This document shows, piece after piece, positions 29,135 through 36,431 of a DNA stretch of 64,000 nt; position 1 is the stretch's first letter; each line of letters opens with the position of its first letter. The notes below the pieces were generated by a model, which saw only the letters and a list, made by a program, of their open reading frames with translations, was not told where the DNA came from and did no database searches. Both the position numbers and the translations under genes were made by a program. Source of the stretch: Streptomyces sp. HUAS ZL42. GTDB lineage: Bacteria > Actinomycetota > Actinomycetes > Streptomycetales > Streptomycetaceae. Location: the NCBI RefSeq assembly GCF_040782645.1, contig NZ_CP160403.1:4871001-4935000 (forward strand), in the 5' to 3' direction.

Positions 29135-29467
29135 TCACTCGGCGATGAAGTCCTCGAGGTCGCGGACGATCGCGGCCTTCGGCTTGGCGCCGACGATGGT
29201 CTTGGCGACCTCGCCGTTCTGGTAGACGTTCAGCGTCGGGATGGACATGACGCCGTACTTGGCGGCCGTACCCGGGTTCTCGTCGATGTTGAGCTTGACG
29301 ACCTCGATCTTGTCGCCGTACTCGGCGGCGATCGCCTCGAGGGACGGCGCGATCTGGCGGCACGGACCGCACCAGGCGGCCCAGAAGTCCACCAGGACGG
29401 GCTTGTCGCTCTTGAGCACGTCCTGCTCGAAGGAGTCGTCGGTCACGTTCTTCAGGGTGCCGGCCAC
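29135..29467 (-). CDS. trxA: Thioredoxin
   Basis: Cytoplasmic disulfide reductase (110 aa). Active site WCGPC with Cys33 and Cys36 in VDFWAAWCGPC, followed by the cis-Pro loop SIPTLNVY. The standard length and fold are complete. The GTG start is set by AAGGAG 7 bases upstream; the longer frame only reads back into trxB sequence. It is 40 bases after trxB, so it is reduced by and expressed with TrxB. Confidence 0.97.
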   Translation of the reverse strand: MAGTLKNVTDDSFEQDVLKSDKPVLVDFWAAWCGPCRQIAPSLEAIAAEYGDKIEVVKLNIDENPGTAAKYGVMSIPTLNVYQNGEVAKTIVGAKPKAAIVRDLEDFIAE

Positions 29468-29507
29468 TGCGGGCTCCTTAAATGTTGGTGCGTGGGGCGG
29501 ATGGGGG

Positions 29508-30476
29508 TCAGACAGAGGTCTTCTCGGGCTCGGCCTTCTCCTCGTCCGCGAGAGCGGCGAGGAAGCGCTCGGCGTCCAGCGCGGCGGAGCAGCCGGTGCC
29601 GGCCGCGGTGATGGCCTGGCGGTAGGTGTGGTCGACCACGTCACCGGCGCCGAAGACACCGGTCAGGTTCGTCCGGGTGGAAGGGGCGTCCACCTTCAGG
29701 TAGCCCTCCTCGTCGAGGTCCAGCTGGCCCTTGAAGAGCTCCGTGCGCGGGTCGTGGCCGATCGCGATGAACAGGCCGGTCACCGGGAGGTCGGAGAGCT
29801 CGCCGGTCTTGACGTTGCGCAGCTTCAGGCCAGCCAGCTTCGGGTCACCCTGGATTTCGGCGACCTCGCTGTCCCAGACGAATTTGATCTTCGGATCGGC
29901 GAAGGCGCGCTCCTGCATCGCCTTGGATGCGCGCAGGGTGTCGCGGCGGTGGACGACGGTGACGGACTTGGCGAACCGGGAGAGGAAGGTGGCTTCCTCC
30001 ATCGCGGTGTCGCCGCCGCCGATCACGGCGATGTCCTGATCCTTGAAGAAGAAGCCATCACAAGTGGCGCACCAGGAGACGCCTCGGCCGGAGAGAGCGT
30101 CCTCGTTGGGGAGGCCGAGCTTGCGGTGCTGCGAGCCGGTGGTGACAATGACGGCCTTCGCCTTGTGGACCGAGCCCGAGGTGTCCGTGACGGTCTTGAT
30201 CTCACCAGACAGGTCGACGGAGACGACGTCGTCCGGGATGAGCTCGGCACCGAAGCGCTCGGCCTGGGCGCGCATGTTGTCCATGAGCTCGGGGCCCATG
30301 ATGCCGTCCCGGAAGCCGGGGAAGTTTTCCACGTCGGTGGTGTTCATCAGCGCGCCGCCCGCGGTGACGGCGCCCTCGAACACCAGCGGCTTCAGCGACG
30401 CGCGCGCGGTGTAGAGCGCCGCCGTGTAGCCGGCGGGCCCGGAGCCGATGATGATCACGTTACGGACGTCGCTCAC
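29508..30476 (-). CDS. trxB: Thioredoxin-disulfide reductase
   Basis: Flavoenzyme (322 aa) that passes electrons from NADPH via FAD to thioredoxin. FAD site [10 protein letters not shown] at residues 11-20; redox pair WCATC with Cys136 and Cys139; NADPH site [11 protein letters not shown] and the following HRRD; and the C-terminal FAD motif [26 protein letters not shown] start with GAGGAAA upstream. Its promoter matches the SigR consensus, so the pair is expected to respond to disulfide stress. Confidence 0.97.
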   Translation of the reverse strand: MSDVRNVIIIGSGPAGYTAALYTARASLKPLVFEGAVTAGGALMNTTDVENFPGFRDGIMGPELMDNMRAQAERFGAELIPDDVVSVDLSGEIKTVTDTSGSVHKAKAVIVTTGSQHRKLGLPNEDALSGRGVSWCATCDGFFFKDQDIAVIGGGDTAMEEATFLSRFAKSVTVVHRRDTLRASKAMQERAFADPKIKFVWDSEVAEIQGDPKLAGLKLRNVKTGELSDLPVTGLFIAIGHDPRTELFKGQLDLDEEGYLKVDAPSTRTNLTGVFGAGDVVDHTYRQAITAAGTGCSAALDAERFLAALADEEKAEPEKTSV

Positions 30477-30513
30477 GGCTTGTTTCCTCGTCTCTGGTCT
30501 GCGTAGTTCGACC

Positions 30514-30539
30514 GGTGAGAGCCTCTCTGAACTCTCACC
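30514..30539 (-). other. Stem-loop at the 5' end of trxB mRNA
   Basis: GGTGAGAG (30514-30521) pairs with CTCTCACC (30532-30539). The expected trxB transcript begins close to 30539, so the hairpin would cap the 5' end of the mRNA. Confidence 0.45.
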
Positions 30540-30545
30540 CCACCC

Positions 30546-30571
30546 AACGGATCCTAAGGGGCGCGCATTCC
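30546..30571 (-). promoter_or_regulatory. SigR-type promoter of trxB
   Basis: On the minus strand GGAAT (30567-30571) is followed after exactly 18 bases by GTT (30546-30548). This is the consensus of SigR, the Streptomyces disulfide-stress sigma factor, and trxBA is a classic SigR target. The leader would be about 60 bases. Confidence 0.85.
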
Positions 30572-30644
30572 CGGTGTGTCCGGGCACACGAAGAGGCGAC
30601 AGCGTACGAGAAGACCACGCAGGACAGAGGCGAAGCTCCAGCCG

Positions 30645-31568
30645 TCAGGGACGCGCGTAGGTGTCCGTCAGCAGGACCTCGGCCTTCGAGGTGGAGGGGT
30701 GCTCCACACAGGTCGCGTCCACGATGTATGCGGTGACCCGGGTGCTGTCCGAGGCGTCGGGGAGTACGACGAGGAGAGCGTGTGTCCCCTTGTAGCGGCC
30801 CTCCTTGGTGGCGAGCGCCGCATCGTTGCGACCGATGCCGTTCTGGACACAGGCAGGAACCGTCGGCTGCTTGAGCACCTTGGGCTTCTCGGTGCCGACG
30901 CCACGCTCCACACCCAGGCTGTGCGGGGTGCGTGAGCCACCCCCTGGGCTCCTGCCCTCCCCGAGTAGATCCGTGACCTGCTTCTCCAGCTGCGCTGCGG
31001 AGAAGGTGTCGGCAGCGGTGGTCTGCCCACCCTCGGCGCCAGGACCGGACGAGCCGCCCATCAGTGACGTCAAAAGCACGGAGCCGAGCCCCAGAGCCGC
31101 GGCCGTGAAGGCGGTGCCGAGGACGACGGTCCTGCGGCGCTTCTCCCGTCGGCTGTCCTTTCGGCCCGGGCCGGTGGAGGAGCCCCGGGCGTGGCCTGCA
31201 GGACGGTCCGCCGCTGTCGATGTTTCACGTGAAACACGCGGACTGTCGTGCCCGCCCGAGACGGAGTGGGCCGCGCCGACCGGCTCCCCGGAATCCGTGG
31301 CCCCGGGGGACGTGGCGCTCAGCAGAGCCTCGGCGGCGAGTGCGGCGTCGATACGACCTGCGACATCGGCCGGCATGCGCGGTGGGCCCGGGAGCGTACC
31401 GAGCAGGCCACGGATCTCCTCCAGCGAGGCGTGGACGTCCGCGCAGAGCTCGCAGATGTCCAGATGCCGTCGTACATCCGCAGTCCGCGACGGCGGCAGC
31501 AGGCCCTCGGTGAGGTCGGAGATCTCAGCGACGTCCGGGTGTCCGGCCGTGTCCGTCGTGGATGTCAC
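30645..31568 (-). CDS. Anti-sigma factor of the SigM-type ECF sigma factor
   Basis: Membrane anti-sigma factor (307 aa). The N-terminal zinc-binding anti-sigma domain holds HLDICELC with His35, Cys39 and Cys42. An acidic, Ser/Gly-rich linker follows, in which a parS site encodes VSRET. One membrane segment lies at about 147-167 (TVVLGTAFTAAALGLGSVLLTSL), so the C-terminal 135 residues are outside the cell; two cysteines there (PACVQ and DATCVE) may pair. The ATG overlaps the sigM stop by 4 bases. The matching gene in mycobacteria is the SigM regulator beside trxB. Confidence 0.85.
   Translation of the reverse strand: MTSTTDTAGHPDVAEISDLTEGLLPPSRTADVRRHLDICELCADVHASLEEIRGLLGTLPGPPRMPADVAGRIDAALAAEALLSATSPGATDSGEPVGAAHSVSGGHDSPRVSRETSTAADRPAGHARGSSTGPGRKDSRREKRRRTVVLGTAFTAAALGLGSVLLTSLMGGSSGPGAEGGQTTAADTFSAAQLEKQVTDLLGEGRSPGGGSRTPHSLGVERGVGTEKPKVLKQPTVPACVQNGIGRNDAALATKEGRYKGTHALLVVLPDASDSTRVTAYIVDATCVEHPSTSKAEVLLTDTYARP
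31222..31235. promoter_or_regulatory. parS site inside the anti-sigma gene
   Basis: Perfect 14-bp site with T and A flanks. On the coding strand it also encodes Val-Ser-Arg-Glu-Thr. Confidence 0.95.
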
Positions 31569-32290
31569 GCTCGCCCACCTCCGCCCTTCACAGCAGCTGA
31601 ATCGCTTGATCCTGGATCGCGGGGACCCTCGGCATGCGGCCCCGCTGCCGGTGGGACGGATGTCCCCTGCGCCCGGTTCCGTCCGTCGCCCGGTGGCGAG
31701 TCGTCATCGTTGGTTTCCGGCCGCAGATGGGTGAGCAGCGGCAGGAGCCTGGCTCTGCCGCGGGCACAGCGGCTCTTCACCGTCCCTGTCGGCACATCGA
31801 GCATCCGGGCGGCTTCGGCGACCGGGTAGCCCTGCATGTCCACCAGGACGAGGGCCGCCCGCTGGTCGGGGGGCAGGGTGCCGAGCGCCTCGAGGAGCTG
31901 GCGGTGCAGGTCGTTGCGCTCCGCCGGGGCCGAAGCCGACTCGTGCGGCTCCAGCAGCTGCTCCAGGCGCTCGGTGTCGTCGACGGGGGAGGTCTTCCGG
32001 GAGGCCGCCTTGCGGGCGCGGTCCAGGCAGGCGTTCACCGTGATCCGGTGCAGCCACGTCGTGACGGCCGATTGGCCGCGGAAGGTGTGGGCGGCCCGGT
32101 ATGCGGAGACGAGGGCGTCCTGGACGGCGTCAGCGGCCTCCTCACGGTCTCCCAGCGTGCGCAGCGCCACCGCCCACAGTCGGTCGCGGTGACGCCGTAC
32201 GAGCTCACCGAAGGCGTCGGGGTCACCCTCGACGTGGCGGGCGAGCAGATCCTGATCGCTCACTCCGTCGTATCCGGCGCCTTCGGCCAT
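31565..32290 (-). CDS. sigM: ECF sigma factor SigM
   Basis: Extracytoplasmic-function sigma factor (241 aa). Region 2 lies at about residues 20-92 (DAFGELVRRHRDRLWAVALRTLGDREEAADAVQDAL... TWLHRITVNACLD). Region 4 lies at about 130-190 (LGTLPPDQRAALVLVDMQGYPVAEAARMLDVPTGTVKSRCARGRARL). The 50-residue Pro/Gly/Ser-rich tail is not typical of short ECF factors. The position between trxB/anti-sigma and murJ matches mycobacterial sigM. It is coupled to the anti-sigma gene by a 4-base overlap. Confidence 0.9.
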   Translation of the reverse strand: MAEGAGYDGVSDQDLLARHVEGDPDAFGELVRRHRDRLWAVALRTLGDREEAADAVQDALVSAYRAAHTFRGQSAVTTWLHRITVNACLDRARKAASRKTSPVDDTERLEQLLEPHESASAPAERNDLHRQLLEALGTLPPDQRAALVLVDMQGYPVAEAARMLDVPTGTVKSRCARGRARLLPLLTHLRPETNDDDSPPGDGRNRAQGTSVPPAAGPHAEGPRDPGSSDSAAVKGGGGRA

Positions 32291-32311
32291 CGGACCCCCT
32301 CCCCCTCGCCC

Positions 32312-34003
32312 TCAGCTGGTGATCTTGATGTCTGCCACCCGCGCGCGATAGTTGCCGTCGTCCGTCAGCGGCAGCTTCGTCAGCCAGATCAGAAGGTAGC
32401 GGGACTTGAGAGACGTGTTCGGCGTGAGCGTGACACTCTCGCCGGAGCCCCCGGCGACCTTCGTGTAGGCACCGAAGGATGTGGGCTTCGAGCTCGCGTC
32501 ACTGGATGCGGAGAGCAGCTCGACGGACGTGTCACCCATGAGGGAAACGGTCATCTTGCCGATCTGCTGGACCTTGCCGAGATCGAGGATGATGCCGAGT
32601 CCCGGCTTCAGGTTTCCGAAGTCGGCGCCCCTGTAGTAGTCCGTCTGCCAGTAGGTTCCGGGGTTGTTGTCGTAGGTCTTGCTTATGTCGGACGGTTTCT
32701 CGGATCCGTCACCGTACGGGTCGAAGTCGTAAGCCTTGCTGATCGTGATCGGCTGGCTGGCCGGCTTCGTCGGGCTCTTGTCGCCGTCGTCCGTCGTCTG
32801 CGTCTGGTTCGTGTCTTCGGACTTGTTGCCCTGGTCCATGAGCGCGTCCGCCAGCTGCCAGCTGCCGAGGCCCAGGGCGGCGATGAGGAGCGCAGAGACT
32901 GCCCACTTCAGGGCCTTGCCGGTACGGCTCTGCAGCGGGGGAGGCGGGGTCGGCAGTACCTGGGTGGCGCCCACGGGCGGTGTGGGGCGCCCGTACGTGC
33001 CCTGCTGGTACGTAGTGCGCTGGTACTCGGGGGGAGCGGTGAACGCGGGCTCCGGCGGGCGGATGCGGGGCATCTCGCCGATTGCCTTCACCAGTTCCTC
33101 CGGCGTGGTGCACGGGGCTTCGTGACGCGAGGCGGTCGCGCCGTCGTTGGCGAGCGCCCGCATGGCGAGCTCCGACAGGCCACGGTGGACGCCGGCGCGC
33201 ACCTGGTCGGGGGCGATCAGGCCGATGTCCTTGGGCAGCCCGGACAGACCGTAGGCGTCGTTCTCGTACGGCCAGCGCTGGGTCAGCGCCGCGTACAGCA
33301 GCGCGCCGATCGCCTCGGTGTCGGCGCGCTGCGGGGTGTCGGAACTGATGCCGCGCAGCGCGGCGTTCACGGCGAGGCCGCGGATGCGCCACTGACCGCT
33401 GGAGGTACGCAGCACGGCGTTGGGGTTCAGCCGCAGATGGGCCAGGCCTTCACGGTGCGCGGCGGCCATCGCCGAGGCGATCTGACTGACCATCTGGTAG
33501 GCGTCGTGCGGCTCCAGCGGTCCGGAGGCCAGCAGAGTGGTCAGCTCGACGGCGTCGGGAAGCCACTCGTGGACGACGTAGACGAGGTCGTTCTCCTCGA
33601 CCGCGTCCAGGACCTGGACGAAGCGGGGGTCGCCGAGCAGCGCGGAGGAGCGGGCTGCGGCCAGCACGGAACGGGCCCGAGTGTGGTCCGCGGGCAGTAC
33701 GTGGACGCCGACGGCGCGACGCAGCTTCTCGTCGACCGCACGCCAGCTGCTGAAACCGTCCAGACGGGTGACGCACTCCTCGAGGCGGTAGCGTCTGGCG
33801 AGTTTGTGGCCGCTGTGCAGCTCGGGCGGTGAGGCCTTCTCGGGACCCTGGGTCCCGCCACTCCCCTGTGCCTCGTCGTTGTCCGTTTCCCGCTCCCGGT
33901 TCTGGGCCACCCCGTCGGCCGTGGACTGGTCCGCCTGTGCGGTCAGCGGCTCGTCGCCGCTGTTGTCTGCCACGTCGACGGCAGCCGTGCTACGTTCCGC
34001 CAC
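32312..34003 (-). CDS. Pseudokinase with extracellular discoidin-like domain (MviN-associated)
   Basis: Membrane protein (563 aa) with a protein-kinase-like domain that lacks catalysis. The ATP lysine motif is replaced by VGVHVLP, the HRD loop reads HLRLNPNAVL, and the DFG site reads RGLAV. After the kinase fold (about residues 65-330) comes a Pro-rich linker, one membrane segment (KWAVSALLIAALGLGSWQLADAL) and an outer C-terminal domain (about 405-563) that resembles discoidin/F5-8C domains. In Mycobacterium these parts are fused to MurJ and bind FhaA; here they form a separate gene 137 bases after murJ. GTG start at 34003. Confidence 0.87.
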   Translation of the reverse strand: MAERSTAAVDVADNSGDEPLTAQADQSTADGVAQNRERETDNDEAQGSGGTQGPEKASPPELHSGHKLARRYRLEECVTRLDGFSSWRAVDEKLRRAVGVHVLPADHTRARSVLAAARSSALLGDPRFVQVLDAVEENDLVYVVHEWLPDAVELTTLLASGPLEPHDAYQMVSQIASAMAAAHREGLAHLRLNPNAVLRTSSGQWRIRGLAVNAALRGISSDTPQRADTEAIGALLYAALTQRWPYENDAYGLSGLPKDIGLIAPDQVRAGVHRGLSELAMRALANDGATASRHEAPCTTPEELVKAIGEMPRIRPPEPAFTAPPEYQRTTYQQGTYGRPTPPVGATQVLPTPPPPLQSRTGKALKWAVSALLIAALGLGSWQLADALMDQGNKSEDTNQTQTTDDGDKSPTKPASQPITISKAYDFDPYGDGSEKPSDISKTYDNNPGTYWQTDYYRGADFGNLKPGLGIILDLGKVQQIGKMTVSLMGDTSVELLSASSDASSKPTSFGAYTKVAGGSGESVTLTPNTSLKSRYLLIWLTKLPLTDDGNYRARVADIKITS

Positions 34004-34140
34004 CGTCGTTCCTGCCTCCCCATCCGTTGCGCGCCGTTCGACTGCCGTGCGCGCCGTCCGACGCCGATCCAATTGTGCCCACAGCCCGCCGCTATGCACG
34101 ACACACGGTGGCGGACGATGGTTGTGCGCGTACCCCCGTC

Positions 34141-36387
34141 TCAGCGACCCAGCCGCCCGCGCACCATGCCGACGAGCGAGTTGAGCTCCTCGATGCGCAT
34201 GCGACGGGCCGCGACGTAGAAGATCCCGAGCAGAACGGCACCGCCCACCAGCAACGCGGCAAAGGAGCCTGCGACTCCCTGGCCCAGAGTGTGGCCGATG
34301 CCGTAGCAGGCCGCACCGCTGAGCAGCGCGGCCGGTACCGAAGCGATGCAGAGCCGTGCGTATGTCCGCATGACACGGGCGCCGTCCAGATCCCCGCTCA
34401 GCCGCTTGCGCAGCCGGCTCCATGCGACGCCGACGCCGATCGCGTAGGCCAGGCCGTAGGAGGCGGACATGCCGACCACGGCCCAGCGGGCCGGGAGCAC
34501 GAAGTAACACAGCGTCGAGGCGCTCGCGTTGACCGCGGCCACGATGACCGTGTTGTAGAACGGCGTCCGCGTGTCCTCGTAGGCGTAGAAGGCGCGCAGG
34601 ACGACGTACTGCACCGAGTACGGGATCAGACCGAGGCCGAAGGCCATCAGCATGATGCCCATGTTCGTGGCCTCGCTGGTGCCCGAGGAGCCGAAGATCA
34701 GCGTGCACATCGGGATGCCGAGAGACACGAACCCGAAGGCGATCGGCACAATCGCGACGGCAGTTGTGCGCAGACCCTGGGAGATGTCGTCGCGGACCGC
34801 ACCGGCGTCGTCCTCGGCTGCCGAGCGAGAGATGCGGGGCAGCAGGGCGGCCATCAGGGACACGGTGATGATGGCCTGTGGCAGGCCCCAGATCAGCTGG
34901 GCGTTGGCGTAGGCGGCGAAGCCCGTGCCGTCGACGGGCGACTCCTTGCCCGCGGCGGTGGAGAGCTGCGACACGACGAGCGCGCCCGCCTGGTTGGCGA
35001 GGACGAACAGGAAGGTCCACTTGGCGAGCGTGACGGCCTTGCCGAGGCCGTGGCCCTTCCAGTCGAAGCGCAGCCGCAGCCGGAAGCCGGTCTCGCGCAG
35101 GTACGGGATCATCGCCAGGGCCTGCACGACGAGACCCAGCAGCACGCCGATGCCGAGCAGCCGCTGGCCCTCCGGCGGGATTGTCGTGACCTTCATCCCG
35201 GAGTCGGCCGCAGTGCCGTACACCCAGATGAACATTCCCAGTGTCACGATGATGACGATGTTGTTCAGGACCGGGGTCCACATCATCGCGCCGAACTTGC
35301 CGCGCGCGTTGAGGATCTGCCCCATCACGACATGGATGCCCATGAAGAAGATCGAGGGCAGGAAGTACTGGACGAAGGTGACGGCGACGTCGTTGGCCGC
35401 CGGGTCGCTGGCGACCGAGTCCGACAGCAGGCGGATCAGGATCGGTGCGCCGAAGACCGAGACCACGGTGAGCGCTCCGAGGGCCACCATGACCAGGGTC
35501 AGCAGCCGGTTGGCGTACGCCTCGCCGCCGTCCTCGTCCTCCTTCATGGCCCGCACGAGCTGCGGCACGAACACCGAGTTGAGGCCCCCGCCGACGGTGA
35601 GGATGTAGATCATCGTCGGCAGCTGGTAGGCGACCTGGAAGGTGTCGCCGAGGAGGCCGACGCCGAGGGCCGACACGATCAGCGCGGAGCGGATGAAGCC
35701 CGTCAGACGGGAGACCATCGTGCCCGCCGCCATCACGGCGCTCGACTTCAGCAGACCCGCGGCCCGTCCGCCCTTCCTGGCGGCAGGGGCAGGGGCAGGG
35801 GCAGGTGCGGGAGCGGGGACCTCGGATGCGGGCGGCGCAGGCGTCGCCGGGTACTGGCCAGCGGGTGGTGACGGGGAGGGACCGGGGACCGACGGGGCCT
35901 CGTACGCGGGGTGTCCACTGCCCTGCTGCTGGTCCCGGAAGAGATGCGCGAAGGCGTCCGGCTCGCGGGGCTCCTCGCCGGCCTGGGTGACCAGGTCGTC
36001 GACGCCCACGAACTGGGTGGTACGGGGGTCCTCGCCGTACGGCAGGTACTGGGTCGGGCCCGCCGGCTCCGGCGCGGGGGTCTGGGCCCACACACGCGGG
36101 TCGGGAGCGTACGGGGACTGGGGCGGCTGGGCGTACAGGGGCTGCTGCGGCGGCTGGTACGTGCCCATAGGCGGCGGGGGGTGCGCGGCACGGTCGTAGA
36201 GCGCCTCGGCGACCGGGTCCTGCGCGGAGAGGTCCTGCGCCCGGTAGGGGTCCTGATCGTAGGCGTCCTGGAGGTACATGTCCGCGGGGTGCTGCGGCGG
36301 CACCTGGCCGTGCTCGGGCCGCGGGCCCTCGGGGTGGCCCGAGCTGCCCGCGGCCTGGCCGCGGTCACCGTCGTGCGGCGCGTTCAT
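34141..36387 (-). CDS. murJ: Lipid II flippase MurJ (MviN)
   Basis: MOP-superfamily flippase (748 aa) that moves lipid II across the membrane for peptidoglycan synthesis. The first 215 residues are a cytoplasmic tail rich in Pro, Gln, Tyr and Ala. About 14 membrane segments follow from SSAVMAAGTMVSRLTGFIRSALI (charged MurJ motif VSRLTGFIR) to the C-terminus, including QLPTMIYILTVGGGLNSVFVPQLVRAMKEDE. No kinase-like domain is attached; that is the next gene downstream. ATG start. Confidence 0.95.
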   Translation of the reverse strand: MNAPHDGDRGQAAGSSGHPEGPRPEHGQVPPQHPADMYLQDAYDQDPYRAQDLSAQDPVAEALYDRAAHPPPPMGTYQPPQQPLYAQPPQSPYAPDPRVWAQTPAPEPAGPTQYLPYGEDPRTTQFVGVDDLVTQAGEEPREPDAFAHLFRDQQQGSGHPAYEAPSVPGPSPSPPAGQYPATPAPPASEVPAPAPAPAPAPAARKGGRAAGLLKSSAVMAAGTMVSRLTGFIRSALIVSALGVGLLGDTFQVAYQLPTMIYILTVGGGLNSVFVPQLVRAMKEDEDGGEAYANRLLTLVMVALGALTVVSVFGAPILIRLLSDSVASDPAANDVAVTFVQYFLPSIFFMGIHVVMGQILNARGKFGAMMWTPVLNNIVIIVTLGMFIWVYGTAADSGMKVTTIPPEGQRLLGIGVLLGLVVQALAMIPYLRETGFRLRLRFDWKGHGLGKAVTLAKWTFLFVLANQAGALVVSQLSTAAGKESPVDGTGFAAYANAQLIWGLPQAIITVSLMAALLPRISRSAAEDDAGAVRDDISQGLRTTAVAIVPIAFGFVSLGIPMCTLIFGSSGTSEATNMGIMLMAFGLGLIPYSVQYVVLRAFYAYEDTRTPFYNTVIVAAVNASASTLCYFVLPARWAVVGMSASYGLAYAIGVGVAWSRLRKRLSGDLDGARVMRTYARLCIASVPAALLSGAACYGIGHTLGQGVAGSFAALLVGGAVLLGIFYVAARRMRIEELNSLVGMVRGRLGR

Positions 36388-36431
36388 GGTTACCCCACCT
36401 CATCGTCCCGGGCCCACCGGCCACGACATCC

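Noticed and set aside
34004..36091. An apparent fusion of the pseudokinase frame with an upstream extension across murJ
   Set aside because: The extension is antisense-like shadow within murJ on the same strand in another frame. A proper GTG start with ribosome site lies at 34003, and MurJ is complete in its own frame.
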